A stretch of DNA of 64,000 nucleotides from Thermacetogenium phaeum DSM 12270 (lineage in GTDB: Bacteria > Bacillota > DSM-12270 > Thermacetogeniales > Thermacetogeniaceae), in assembly GCF_000305935.1 (NCBI RefSeq), contig NC_018870.1:2756501-2820500 (forward strand). The letters are read 5' to 3'. The notes below the pieces were generated by a model, which searched no databases, was not told where the DNA came from, and worked only from the letters and a program-made list of their open reading frames with translations. This document shows positions 21,908-30,911 of the stretch, one piece after another (the first letter of the stretch is position 1; every line of letters begins with the position of its first letter). Both the position numbers and the translations under genes were made by a program.

Positions 21908-23137
21908 TTACTGCACTCTCACCTCAGGTAAGATGGTACTGCCGAAAGGAATGATCAAGACGCTCTCCCCAGGCCTTAACTCCAGATCAGCCAGATCCTT
22001 AAGCGGTTGAAAATAGAAGCGGCGGGCGGTCTCATCATCCAGGGACGACTTCAGCAGCAGTTGGCACCTGCTCACCAATTTGGCTATGGAGACCGCTTTG
22101 TGTCCGCCGAAAACAAATCCTTGCCTCATCCGCTCCAGAATCTGCTCAGGTGAACTGCTATTAAGCATCCACTCCTCGAAAACATTGTTGCCGATCCCAT
22201 CCTGCAGTTCGGCAACCAGCACGAGCCGGCCGCCCGTCTTCACCACCCGCGCCGCGCTCTCCAGGGCCTTCTGCGCCTGGTAGAGGTTGAGATCCTTGGG
22301 GTATCCGCCGGCGCTGACGACCACCACATCCGCCGGTGCATCCACGAAGACCTTGTAGTAGTTATCCAGCAGCCGGCACCCTTCCCTGTGGGCGGCCACA
22401 GGGTCCCCCGCCATCACCGCGAAGATCCCCTTTTGCGAGTTCAACAGTACATCCACCACAAATGTTCTGGGGAAGAAGCGCCCGAACTCCTCCATATCCT
22501 CCCGGACGGGGTTGCCGTCGGCAACGGCGGTCCCGGAGGCTGGGTCCATCATCATCTGGTGATTGTTCTCGATCGCCCTATAGGAGGCAACGCCCGGCAG
22601 GAGGGCCTTGAACCCCCCGGTGTAGCCGGCGTAATAATGGTACTCCAGATTCCCGGTCAGGACGACCAGGTCCGCTTCCGCCACCTCCGGGGTCACCTCG
22701 ATGGGGGTTCCCCTCGAAGTTCTCCCCAGAAGCACGTAGTCGTGCGGTTCTACGGACCGGTATTTTTCAAAGACCTCCTCGCCGAGAATGCTGCGCCTCT
22801 CCTCTGCGGTCATCGAGCGATGGGTGCCCAAACCGAAAACGATGGTGACATCCTCCACCCGCACCCCGGCACCGTGCAGCTCCGCAAGGAGAGGGGGGAG
22901 GATCAGGTAAGTAGGTACAGGCCTGGTAATATCGCTGACGATGATCGCCACCTTTTCCCCAGGGGCCGCCAGTTCCCTCAAGGGACTGGCGCCGTGGGGA
23001 TTTCTCAGAGCAGCCCTGACCGCAGCTGCGGGATCGGGCACGGGTTCCGGTTCTCCCGCCGGGGCCAGCCACTGCGCACGCTCCAGCAGAGCCGGGGGAA
23101 GGGGCAGTGTCGTCCGCCCGTATTTCAGTCCCTTCAT
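21908..23137 (-). CDS. LarA-like nickel-dependent racemase family protein (DUF2088)
   Basis: About 409 aa. The motifs GLGTHRSMTAEE and EYHYYAGYTGGFKALLPG contain the two His and the Lys that hold the nickel-pincer cofactor in lactate racemase. The family also contains enzymes acting on other 2-hydroxyacids, so lactate is not assured. Cofactor genes larB, larC and larE are absent from the window. I chose the ATG at 23137, ten bases after GGAGG; the longer frame overlaps the AOR gene and is not family-like. Confidence 0.82.
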   Translation of the reverse strand: MKGLKYGRTTLPLPPALLERAQWLAPAGEPEPVPDPAAAVRAALRNPHGASPLRELAAPGEKVAIIVSDITRPVPTYLILPPLLAELHGAGVRVEDVTIVFGLGTHRSMTAEERRSILGEEVFEKYRSVEPHDYVLLGRTSRGTPIEVTPEVAEADLVVLTGNLEYHYYAGYTGGFKALLPGVASYRAIENNHQMMMDPASGTAVADGNPVREDMEEFGRFFPRTFVVDVLLNSQKGIFAVMAGDPVAAHREGCRLLDNYYKVFVDAPADVVVVSAGGYPKDLNLYQAQKALESAARVVKTGGRLVLVAELQDGIGNNVFEEWMLNSSSPEQILERMRQGFVFGGHKAVSIAKLVSRCQLLLKSSLDDETARRFYFQPLKDLADLELRPGESVLIIPFGSTILPEVRVQ

Positions 23138-23168
23138 CAAAAACCATCCTCCATCATTGTATTTGCAC

Positions 23169-25058
23169 TTACACCCCGGCCAGCCAGTCCAACCCCAGTT
23201 CCAGCAGTTTTCCCTGACGCGGCCTGCCCGCTTCATCCCAGCCGGCCATGGCGTAGTACAGATCCAGGGCCTTCCGGAAATCATCAGGCGGTATGGCCAG
23301 ACTCCCTTTGTTGGGGCCGCTCTTTAAGGGGGTGAAAAGACGCTCCGGTATGCGGTCATCATCACGCCCGAACCCCTCCCGACAGTTGAACAGCCGGGCC
23401 ATAGTGTTAAGCCTTTCGCCGGTCTTCATCAATTCCCATAAGCTGGTTTCCCAGCCGGTCACCGCCTCGATGATCTCCAATAGAATATTATAAGGCGTAA
23501 CACTGCGGGCGATAAACCCAAAAACGCAGGCACCCAGGGAATCGTAGCTGAAATTGAGAAAACTGGTATAGAGAATAGTTCTCACCTTCCGCCAGGAGAG
23601 ATCCGTTGCCGGAACCCCCTCTAAAATCCCGAGAGGGCGTCCTGCCTTCTGCCCCAGGGGATTTCCGGGAACGAAGAAGGGATCGTGCTGGGCGTACTGA
23701 TGGTCGGCACCCTGCGGGGCCAGGGCGTACTGCATCCCGAATCCGGTTTTGACCCTGGGGTCGTGCATGGGAAGCTCCTGTCCTTTGACGTGCATCAGGA
23801 ACCTTTCCGAGCCCTTGCCGATCCTCTTCGCCAGGGCGACCGAACCGTCGGCCAGCCACTCCCCGAACCCCTCCCGGTAGGCGATCAATCGCAGCAGCTC
23901 CAGAAAGATACCCTTGTTGCCGAATCGCAGCTCCAGGCCGCCGGTATCTTCAAGGGTGAGCAGCCCGTTCTCAAAGCACTCCATGGCAAAGGCAATCGTC
24001 AATCCGGCGGAAATGACATCGAGGCCGTATCTGTTGCAAACCTCATTGGCCTTGGCAACCAGCCTCAGGTCGGAGATTCCGCAGCTGGAACCCAGGGAGG
24101 CCAGGGCCTCGTACTCCGGCCCGCCGTAACGGGGATCGACGTCGTACTCCCCGGAAACCCTCACGACCCGTTTACAGCGCACCGGGCAGGAGAAGCACCC
24201 TCCCCGCTTGACCAGGATCTCCTGGTTGAGCCTGGTGCCGGAGATTTCCTCATACCCCTCGAAGGTTCCATTGGTCCAGTTGCGGGTAGGAAGCGCCCCT
24301 GCAGCGTTATTCCCCTCAACACCACCGGGTGTGCCCATGTCGTGCAGGGCTTTGCTCAACGGATGGACCTTGGCCTCCGCCGAAACCCAGCGGGAGAGCT
24401 CTTTGAGCCTTTGCGGATCGCAGACCTCCACCCTTCCGGTTGCGCGCACGGCGATGGCCTTCAGCTTCTTGGAACCCATCACCGCCCCCAGACCGTTGCG
24501 CCCGTTGAAGTGCCCCAGCTCATTGAGGATGGCCGCGTAGCGGACGAGGTTCTCTCCTGCAGGCCCGATCTGGGCGATCCGCACCCGCTCATCCCCCAGC
24601 TCCTCCTTAATGGCAGCAGCGGCCGTCCCGGTCTCCAGGCCCCAGATTTTCCCGGCGTCCCGGATTTCCACCTTGCCGTCGTCGATCCAGAGGTAGACGG
24701 GAGCCTCCGCCTGCCCCTTGATGACTATGGCGTCATACCCGGCCGCCTTCAGCTCAGGCCCCCACCATCCCCCCGCCTCAGACTTACCAAAGGCGCCTGT
24801 AAGGGGTGACCTGGCGCATACAGTATAGCGGGGTACACAGGGCGCCACCGTTCCCGTCAGCAGCCCCGGTGCGAAAACCAGCAGGTTTTCCGGCCCCAGG
24901 GGGTCGACGCCAGGGGGCATGTCCTTCAGCATGTAGTAAAGGGCGATCCCCGGCCCCCCGCCGTAGGTGCGGTAAAAGTTCTCCCCCGGTTCCTCGACGG
25001 ATATGTTTTTTCCCGTCAGGTCGACGTGCAGTATCCTGTTGTTGAACCCGTATGGCAC
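23169..25058 (-). CDS. Aldehyde:ferredoxin oxidoreductase family protein (tungsten type)
   Basis: Tungstopterin enzyme of 629 aa that reversibly oxidises aldehydes to acids with ferredoxin. The N-terminal domain has RILHVDLTGKNISVEE, YGGGPGIALYYML and SEAGGWWGPELKAAGYDAIVIKG. The FeS cysteines begin in GGCFSCPVRCKRV near residue 290. The C-terminal GCHSCP-like block is less clear. In acetogens this enzyme can reduce acids. The neighbouring MoaD-like gene fits cofactor synthesis. Confidence 0.93.
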   Translation of the reverse strand: MPYGFNNRILHVDLTGKNISVEEPGENFYRTYGGGPGIALYYMLKDMPPGVDPLGPENLLVFAPGLLTGTVAPCVPRYTVCARSPLTGAFGKSEAGGWWGPELKAAGYDAIVIKGQAEAPVYLWIDDGKVEIRDAGKIWGLETGTAAAAIKEELGDERVRIAQIGPAGENLVRYAAILNELGHFNGRNGLGAVMGSKKLKAIAVRATGRVEVCDPQRLKELSRWVSAEAKVHPLSKALHDMGTPGGVEGNNAAGALPTRNWTNGTFEGYEEISGTRLNQEILVKRGGCFSCPVRCKRVVRVSGEYDVDPRYGGPEYEALASLGSSCGISDLRLVAKANEVCNRYGLDVISAGLTIAFAMECFENGLLTLEDTGGLELRFGNKGIFLELLRLIAYREGFGEWLADGSVALAKRIGKGSERFLMHVKGQELPMHDPRVKTGFGMQYALAPQGADHQYAQHDPFFVPGNPLGQKAGRPLGILEGVPATDLSWRKVRTILYTSFLNFSYDSLGACVFGFIARSVTPYNILLEIIEAVTGWETSLWELMKTGERLNTMARLFNCREGFGRDDDRIPERLFTPLKSGPNKGSLAIPPDDFRKALDLYYAMAGWDEAGRPRQGKLLELGLDWLAGV

Positions 25059-25146
25059 CAGTTCCCTCTCCTTTCAGGATAATCGTCATTCGTACAATAA
25101 CAGTTAACTACTGCATCCCTCTGCGAAGACTTCTTTCACGGACTCC

Positions 25147-25377
25147 TTAACCACCCCCGAAAATCGGGTAGAGGGCAACCCTGCAGCCGGGCTCCAGCGG
25201 GTCATCCGGCAGAAGCGACCTGCCTTCGCAGATCACCAGGTCAACCTCTCCGTGGTTGAGCCCGATTTTCTCCAACAGCTCCCTCACCGTCAGCGGCCGG
25301 TTGGCAGCGACGGTCACCAGGCCGTCGTCGTTGGAAACGAGATACCTGAGGCTGGAATAGAGCTCGACGGTGATCAT
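25147..25377 (-). CDS. MoaD/ThiS-like sulfur-carrier protein
   Basis: A 76 aa ubiquitin-fold protein ending in FGGG, the activated Gly-Gly tail of sulfur carriers. LTVRELLEKIGL and ALYPIFGGG are typical of the MoaD branch. It lies 88 bases upstream of the aldehyde:ferredoxin oxidoreductase gene on the same strand, so a role in supplying sulfur to its tungstopterin is the simplest reading. A start at ATG 25377 has GGAGG-like sequence upstream. Confidence 0.85.
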   Translation of the reverse strand: MITVELYSSLRYLVSNDDGLVTVAANRPLTVRELLEKIGLNHGEVDLVICEGRSLLPDDPLEPGCRVALYPIFGGG

Positions 25378-25411
25378 GGCAGGTCACATCCCTCCTGGTA
25401 CAGGTAAAGTG

Positions 25412-25447
25412 CTCTTCCTCCTTCCCGCAGGTGGGAAGGAGGAAGAG
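25412..25447. repeat. Perfect 15-bp inverted repeat (hairpin)
   Basis: CTCTTCCTCCTTCCC (25412-25426) pairs perfectly with GGGAAGGAGGAAGAG (25433-25447) around a six-base loop. It lies 37 bases past the BCCT transporter stop and 35 bases before the MoaD-like start. There is no T run on either strand. It may stabilise or separate the transcripts of the two gene groups. The GGAGG in it is not spaced to serve the MoaD-like start. Confidence 0.6.
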
Positions 25448-25483
25448 GCCGTCTTCTTAAAGTCTTGTTAATAAAACCCCATT

Positions 25484-27061
25484 TCAGGCATCAACGCTCT
25501 GCTGCTGATAAGACACGGCAGGCCGGTAGTCGATCGCCTCTTTCCTGGGCTGCAGATGCGGAAAGTCCTCCTTCAGCATCTTGATGCCGGAAATTATCAG
25601 CAAGATCAGGACCGGCGTCAACGGCAGGGCGGCAATGATCGATGAAAGCTGCACAGGCTGGAGGCCGCCCACGACCAGGAGCCCGATGGAAACGGATGCC
25701 AAAGCAATCGCCCAGATGACCCTGTGCCAGCGGGCGGGCTGCTCATCCCCACGGAGCTTTTTAGTGCACACCGAAGCCAGGGTATAGGCCGTGGAGTCCA
25801 CGGTGGTGGCGAGGAAGATGAAGATCAGCACCGTCCAGATAAACATGGCGATCTTCGACAGAGGAAGGGTCTGCAATGTCGCCACGATCACGGCGAACTG
25901 CCCGCTCTCATTCATGATCTGGGTCAGCGGAGCAATGTGGTTGGCCTCCACGAAAAGGGAGTAGCCGCCGAAGATGGCCATATAGAGCCAGCACCCCAGA
26001 GTGCCCCAGAAGCATTCGGCAATTACCAGTTCCTTTATAGTGCGCCCCTTCGAAATCCGGGCGACGAAGAGCCCCATCATCGGAGCGTAGGCGATCCACC
26101 AGGCCCAGTAGAAGACAGTCCAGGCCTCGGGGAACCCGCTTCGAGTGATGGGATCCATCCAGAAGGTCATGCGGAAGAAATTGTTGAGCAGCAGTCCCAG
26201 GCTGTTAGTGGTCATCTTCAGAATGAACACAGTGGGGCCCGCCAGCAGAACAAAAGCGATCAGTACGAAAGCGAGGTAGAGGTTGATATCGCTGAGCACC
26301 TTGATGCCCTTGCTCAATCCCCTGTAAACACTGGTGCCGAAAATGCAGAGCCAGATAAGGACGATAACCAGCTGCAGCCAGATAGAATCCTCAACCCCGA
26401 AGAGGCCTTGGAGCATGGCCGATACCGCCGGAACCTCGAGGCCGAGGGAGGTGCCCACGGCGCCGACCAGCCCGAAGCAGATCAAGACGTCAATGATAAC
26501 TCCAACCCACCCGTCGACAAGCTTCCCAAAGATGGGGCGCAAGGCGGTGCTAAATCGCAATGTCGGCTCCTTGCGGACAAAAACAGCATAGGCGATGGGG
26601 ATCGTGGGAATGCAGTAGATCGCCCAGGCGCTGAACCCCCAGTGGAACATGCCATAGAGGTGCGCCCATTCGAAAGCCAGCGGCGAACCGGGCTTAACCC
26701 CGAAGGGAGGGCCGTTCAGGTAAAAAATGGGCTCCATAATGCACCACATCATGATCCCCCCGCCGATCCCGGCGGCGAAGAGCATGGCGATCCAGCTGAA
26801 GGTGGAGAACTCCGGCTCCTCATCGGGGCCGCCCAGCTTGACATTCCCGTACCTGCCGAGGGCCAGCCAGATCAGCACCGCAAAGCAGAAGAACCCGAAC
26901 AGCAGGAAAAACCAGCCGAAGTGATCGGTAATAAAGGACCAGACGGCATTGACCGCTCTTCCCCCTTGCTCCGGCCAGATGGCCAGGGGTACGCTCAAAC
27001 CAAGTACAACAAGTAATGAAGGCCAAAACACAGCGTGATTGATTTCGCCTCTTTTTTCCAT
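25484..27061 (-). CDS. BCCT family betaine/carnitine/choline-type transporter
   Basis: Membrane transporter for quaternary ammonium compounds, 525 aa with twelve hydrophobic helices. The BCCT tryptophan segment FYWAWWIAYAPMMGLFVARISKGRT is at about residues 315-340, and the early GGGIMMWCIMEP glycine region near residue 100. It follows the MttB-family gene after 176 featureless bases. With a non-pyrrolysine MttB homologue beside it, uptake of glycine betaine or a similar methylated amine is likely but not proven. Confidence 0.92.
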   Translation of the reverse strand: MEKRGEINHAVFWPSLLVVLGLSVPLAIWPEQGGRAVNAVWSFITDHFGWFFLLFGFFCFAVLIWLALGRYGNVKLGGPDEEPEFSTFSWIAMLFAAGIGGGIMMWCIMEPIFYLNGPPFGVKPGSPLAFEWAHLYGMFHWGFSAWAIYCIPTIPIAYAVFVRKEPTLRFSTALRPIFGKLVDGWVGVIIDVLICFGLVGAVGTSLGLEVPAVSAMLQGLFGVEDSIWLQLVIVLIWLCIFGTSVYRGLSKGIKVLSDINLYLAFVLIAFVLLAGPTVFILKMTTNSLGLLLNNFFRMTFWMDPITRSGFPEAWTVFYWAWWIAYAPMMGLFVARISKGRTIKELVIAECFWGTLGCWLYMAIFGGYSLFVEANHIAPLTQIMNESGQFAVIVATLQTLPLSKIAMFIWTVLIFIFLATTVDSTAYTLASVCTKKLRGDEQPARWHRVIWAIALASVSIGLLVVGGLQPVQLSSIIAALPLTPVLILLIISGIKMLKEDFPHLQPRKEAIDYRPAVSYQQQSVDA

Positions 27062-27237
27062 GGCATTACCTCCTGAAATTGATTGATCGAACTTTCAGCC
27101 GCAGGCTGGCAGGCGACTCAGGCGGCGGAATAACTCACGATAAGAATTGTTCTCACCAAAGTTAGCGCCGGTCTTGCGATCGGTTCCTCATCAAGCGCCG
27201 CTTTTTACTGCCGGGGCACCTCTTTTACCGTCAGGGG

Positions 27238-28665
27238 TTACTCCCCTAGCTCTCTTTCTGCCCTGGCGATGATTTTGTCGAGCTCGGCATCAACTTCGGG
27301 GCTGAGCGGCTCCACCCGGTGCGACGCCAGCAATTCCTTTGCCTTCTCCCTGGCGATATCTTCAAGCCTGGGGCAACCCCTGGCCTCCCACTCTTCAAAG
27401 GTCAGGCGCTGGGAGATCACCGGCCTCCAGAGTTCACCCGCCCGCAGGTGCTTTCTCGTGTGCTTGTGCTCGAGGAAGCTGATCCCCTTTTCCACCACCT
27501 CGTCGACGATGGCCACGGCCAGTTTATCCTCATTGACCTCCAAACCCTTAACAGTATGCTGGATGATGGATGACATCTCATTGTCGATGACCAGCATCTC
27601 GTAGCTCCCTACCAGGGCGTTGTCGACGCTACCGGCGGTGCCACAGAAGTCGATCCCGATCAAGGCAGGCAGGAGGGCGTTGTAGATGCGCTCGTACCCG
27701 CTCTGGGCATCCGCCGCCTTGGAGGCACCGGTAAAGCAGCCCGCCCCGCGGGCAATCCCGTAGTGCCTGGCCAGCTGCACCGCCAGGGCTCCACCGATTC
27801 CCATTTCCGGTATCGCCCAGAGCGCCACCCCTGTTCTCATGTCCATAATGCCTCCCGCCCGCGGCGACATCACCACCCGATGGCCGGGGCTCATCAACTG
27901 GCAGGCGATGACTGCCGCCAGTATTTCGGCATTATGCTGGGCGACATTGCCCAGGATAGTAATGGGGGAGGTTGCTCCCATGATGGGAGCGGGATCGATA
28001 CCTAAGGGCAGACCTGCCTCTACCACATCCATCAAGGCCTCAGCAGGCCCCGTACCGAAGTCCAAAGGGCTGATGGGGGAAACCTCATAGTAGCCCAATC
28101 CCTTCTCCCGCAGGGCCTCCTCGCTACCCGCTACGGCCAGCAAGACATCATGAATATAAGGCCATTCATCATGCGACTCCAGGCAGAGCCTGATCGGCTT
28201 CGTCGTGTTGCGCAGCAACGTCGCAGCTTCGATGGTTACTATTGCTTTTTGAGAAACATCGCGCGGGTAGAGAGGGGAGACGACGTTGATAAATTCCAGG
28301 GCATCGGCCAGGCGTGTGAAGTCCTGAAGGTCCTTCAAAAGGGCATCCCTTCTCTGCCCTGTTTCCAGATCGATCACCGCCGGCATGCCTACACATACCT
28401 GTCCGTAGGCCCTGTTCCGGCACAGCTCGAGAACATGCTCTCCGTTGCGGCTGGTGATCTCCCACGGCCCGGGGACGGACTTGAGCGCCTTTTCGATGAC
28501 ATCATCGGTAAAGGTAATGCGGTCCTTCTTCTCCTTACACCCGTTGTCCAACAAGAGGCTCCTGAACTTCGGCGAGGTCGTTCTGATGCCGGTGTTTTTC
28601 AAAATCTCCACACTGGCCTCATGCACCTTCATCAATTCTTCTTCCGGCAATATTTCGAATTTCAT
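27238..28665 (-). CDS. MttB-superfamily methyltransferase without pyrrolysine (candidate quaternary-amine methyltransferase)
   Basis: A 475 aa corrinoid-dependent methyltransferase of the trimethylamine methyltransferase superfamily. It aligns by eye with the upstream mttB (NAEILAAVIACQLMSPGHRVV and IDNEMSSIIQHTVKGLEVNEDKLAVAIVDEV blocks). Where mttB has its in-frame UAG, this protein reads CFTGASKAADAQ with no stop. Known non-pyrrolysine members include MtgB, which demethylates glycine betaine. The BCCT transporter downstream and corrinoid gene upstream support that type of substrate. Confidence 0.88.
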   Translation of the reverse strand: MKFEILPEEELMKVHEASVEILKNTGIRTTSPKFRSLLLDNGCKEKKDRITFTDDVIEKALKSVPGPWEITSRNGEHVLELCRNRAYGQVCVGMPAVIDLETGQRRDALLKDLQDFTRLADALEFINVVSPLYPRDVSQKAIVTIEAATLLRNTTKPIRLCLESHDEWPYIHDVLLAVAGSEEALREKGLGYYEVSPISPLDFGTGPAEALMDVVEAGLPLGIDPAPIMGATSPITILGNVAQHNAEILAAVIACQLMSPGHRVVMSPRAGGIMDMRTGVALWAIPEMGIGGALAVQLARHYGIARGAGCFTGASKAADAQSGYERIYNALLPALIGIDFCGTAGSVDNALVGSYEMLVIDNEMSSIIQHTVKGLEVNEDKLAVAIVDEVVEKGISFLEHKHTRKHLRAGELWRPVISQRLTFEEWEARGCPRLEDIAREKAKELLASHRVEPLSPEVDAELDKIIARAERELGE

Positions 28666-28692
28666 ACCGCAATCCCCCTGTTGTTTACGGTC

Positions 28693-29334
28693 TTAAGCAG
28701 TCCTGCCTATAAGCCGCCTGGCAAGCTTCACTGCGGTCGTGGCATCCTCGGCATAGCCGTCGGCTCCGATCTGGTCGGCCCAGGTCTGGTTGATAGGAGC
28801 TCCCCCGATCATCACCTTGACCGAATCACGGAGCCCTTCCTCCTTCAATGTTTCGATGATCTCCTTCTGCTTGCCGACGGTGGTCGTCAGTAAGGCCGAA
28901 ATACCGACGATGTCGGGCTTCAATTCCTTGATCTTTTCGATAAATCTGTCGGTGGGAACGTCGACCCCGAGGTCGATCACTTCAAACCCCGCCGACTTCA
29001 GCATCATGATGACGATATTCTTCCCTATCGAATGCAGGTCTCCGTGCACCGTCCCCATGATCACCCGGCCGATAAACTCCCTGTTGACACCTGCCAGCAG
29101 GGGCTCCAGAACGGCGATCCCGGCTTCCATAGCCTTAGCCCCGAGCAGTAAATCCGGAAGGAAATACTCCCCGGCTGCGAAGCGGTCGCCGACCACTTCA
29201 ATCCCCGGGGTCAAACCCTCGTTGATTATCCTCAAGGGTTCAATACCGGCCTCCAGGGCCTTCCGGGTCAGCTCTGGAACCGCATCTTCGTCCCCTTCGA
29301 TCACCGCCTCCGCTACTTCCTTCAAGATATCCAC
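28693..29334 (-). CDS. Methyltransferase corrinoid protein (MtbC/MttC-like)
   Basis: A 213 aa methyl-carrier with a helical cap (residues 1-85) and a B12-binding domain. The Co-ligand motif is GDLHSIGKN with His at about 101, followed by VIDLGVDVPTDRFIE and a GGAP motif near 180. It lies 28 bases before the non-pyrrolysine MttB homologue, its probable partner, and just after mttB. The same fold recurs four more times in the window. Confidence 0.92.
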   Translation of the reverse strand: MDILKEVAEAVIEGDEDAVPELTRKALEAGIEPLRIINEGLTPGIEVVGDRFAAGEYFLPDLLLGAKAMEAGIAVLEPLLAGVNREFIGRVIMGTVHGDLHSIGKNIVIMMLKSAGFEVIDLGVDVPTDRFIEKIKELKPDIVGISALLTTTVGKQKEIIETLKEEGLRDSVKVMIGGAPINQTWADQIGADGYAEDATTAVKLARRLIGRTA

Positions 29335-29371
29335 CTTTTACCAGGGCACCTCCTTGTCGTTATATTTTTTA

Positions 29372-29400
29372 CATGGGGCCGCCGTGAAGGCGGTCCCATG
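29372..29400. repeat. Intercistronic hairpin just after mttB
   Basis: CATGGG and CCCATG, with inner CCGCC and GGCGG, form a 12-bp stem with one G-T pair (A-C mismatch on the minus strand) and a five-base loop. It begins about 17 bases after the mttB TAG stop and 38 bases before the next corrinoid gene. No T run follows, so mRNA processing or stability is more likely than termination. Confidence 0.5.
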
Positions 29401-29417
29401 AATAGAACCGGAACCCG

Positions 29418-30899
29418 CTATTTCTTCTTGAGGCCGTACTCCTCTTCGGCCTCTTCGACGATCTCCCTGATCTTCTCCGGCACACCCGGCGGCAGCGGTT
29501 CGGGTTTATGGGTTTCCAGTATATGGATGGCTTCCTCGTAGGCCCTGGCCGTCAGATCCTTCCCGCCCTTTTCGAGCCAGGCATCACGCATCCGGCGATC
29601 GAGCAGCTTGCTCTGAGACTGTTCTTTCCTGAAGTTCTTGAAAGTGTGCTCCTTGGTCACGAATTCACCGGAGGATCCCACCTCCTTGATGAGATCCACG
29701 GCGAGGGTATCGTCATTGACCGGAATTCCCTGGAGCACCCTGTTGATCATCCTGGCGATCTCGTTGTCAATTACCATCTGAGCGAAATCGAAAGTGACCC
29801 CCAGTTCCAGCATCCCCAGTCCGTAAATCAGGTTCGCGCCACCTAGCGCCGCCATCAGACCGGTGATGGTCTTTTCGTGAGCCGCCTGGGCGTCGGGAAT
29901 CTTGCTGTCAGCCTATCCTCCGGCCACCCAGCTGGGAAGGAGATAGTATTGGGCCAGCTGGGCAACTGCTGCATTGATCATCCCCAGCTCTGGAGAACCG
30001 ACGGGGGCGGTTGCCGTCTTCAGGTCCATAATGGTGGTGGAGCTGCCGTAGATAACCGGTGCCCCCTTGCGGGTGGCCTGACTCAGGACGATCCCGCCCA
30101 GCACTTCAGCGTTGTGAGTCACCAGCGTTCCTGCCAGGGTAACCGGCGACGTTGCCCCCGCCATGGCCATGGAGATGAAGCAGACGGTGATCCCCTGCCG
30201 GGCGGCCTCGATGACGATGTCGCAGCACTCGGTTGCAACCAGCTTCAAGGGGCTGGTCGGACAGACAATGGTGCTGTAGATCGGCCTCTCCCGAAGCTTG
30301 TCCTTGCCGCCCACGATGGCCGCCGCCATCTCCACGATCTTCTTGAAGTTCTGGACGTTCATGGCGCCGATGAAGCAGTGCTTGGAAATATTGGGGAAGA
30401 TGGCCTCGGCGTTGTGCAACGGCTGCACCGGACCCGGCATCTCGTCGGCGCCTACCGCCCTGTTGTGCACCACGACCTGGTCAAGGGCATCGCAGATGAG
30501 GGCAGCTTTGGCCACATCGTCCTTGGTGGAGGGCCGGTACTCCTTAGTGTAGGGGTCGATGACCCGCAGCCCCTCGCCGAAATTCAGGAAACCGACGCGC
30601 TTGCCATCGATCACGTAGTCGTACTTCGGGTTCCTGCCGGCCAGGACGATGGTGCTGGGGGCAGAGCGGATGGCATCTTCCACCAGGTACGGGGGGAACT
30701 TGACGATCTCTTTTTCCTCGTCCACGATCGCCCCCGCTCCGTCCAGAATCTCCCGCGCCTCCTTGCTCCCGACATAGAGCCCGGTGTCGCGCATCACCTC
30801 CAGTGTGGCGCAGTGGATGGCAAACAACTCGTCTTCGCTAAACATTCTCAACCCGATTCCGTCAACCCGGCTGAATCCCGCCTGTAAGCTTCTGATCAA
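29418..30899 (-). CDS. mttB: Trimethylamine:corrinoid methyltransferase, pyrrolysine-containing (in-frame UAG)
   Basis: Removes a methyl group from trimethylamine and passes it to a corrinoid protein. The ORF is split by a TAG at 29913-29915. Both halves are in one frame and together give 493 residues, the family length. The context is WVAGG-(TAG)-ADSKIPDAQ, matching the pyrrolysine site of archaeal MttB (residue 329 here, 334 in Methanosarcina from memory). A nearby tRNA-Pyl supports decoding. The start is TTG, four bases after GGGGGGAG. The final stop is also TAG. Corrinoid genes flank it on both sides. Confidence 0.95.
29913..29915 (-). other. In-frame UAG read as pyrrolysine in mttB
   Basis: The minus-strand codon TAG sits between GTG GCC GGA GGA and GCT GAC AGC AAG. 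No frame change is needed to join the halves, and the flanking residues are the most conserved in the family. Read as a true stop it would remove the last 164 residues. Confidence 0.93.
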
Positions 30900-30911
30900 G
30901 GATCTCCCCCC

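Noticed and set aside
22388-23335. Long plus-strand open frames opposite larA, aor, BCCT and pntAA (for example 23685-24809, 25724-27016, 35008-36330)
   Set aside because: They are antisense shadows with Gly/Arg/Pro/His-rich composition and no family motif, lying over well-supported minus-strand genes.
29418-30899. mttB as a frameshifted or nonsense pseudogene
   Set aside because: The two parts are in the same frame, the only interruption is one TAG at the known pyrrolysine site, and a tRNA-Pyl gene is present.
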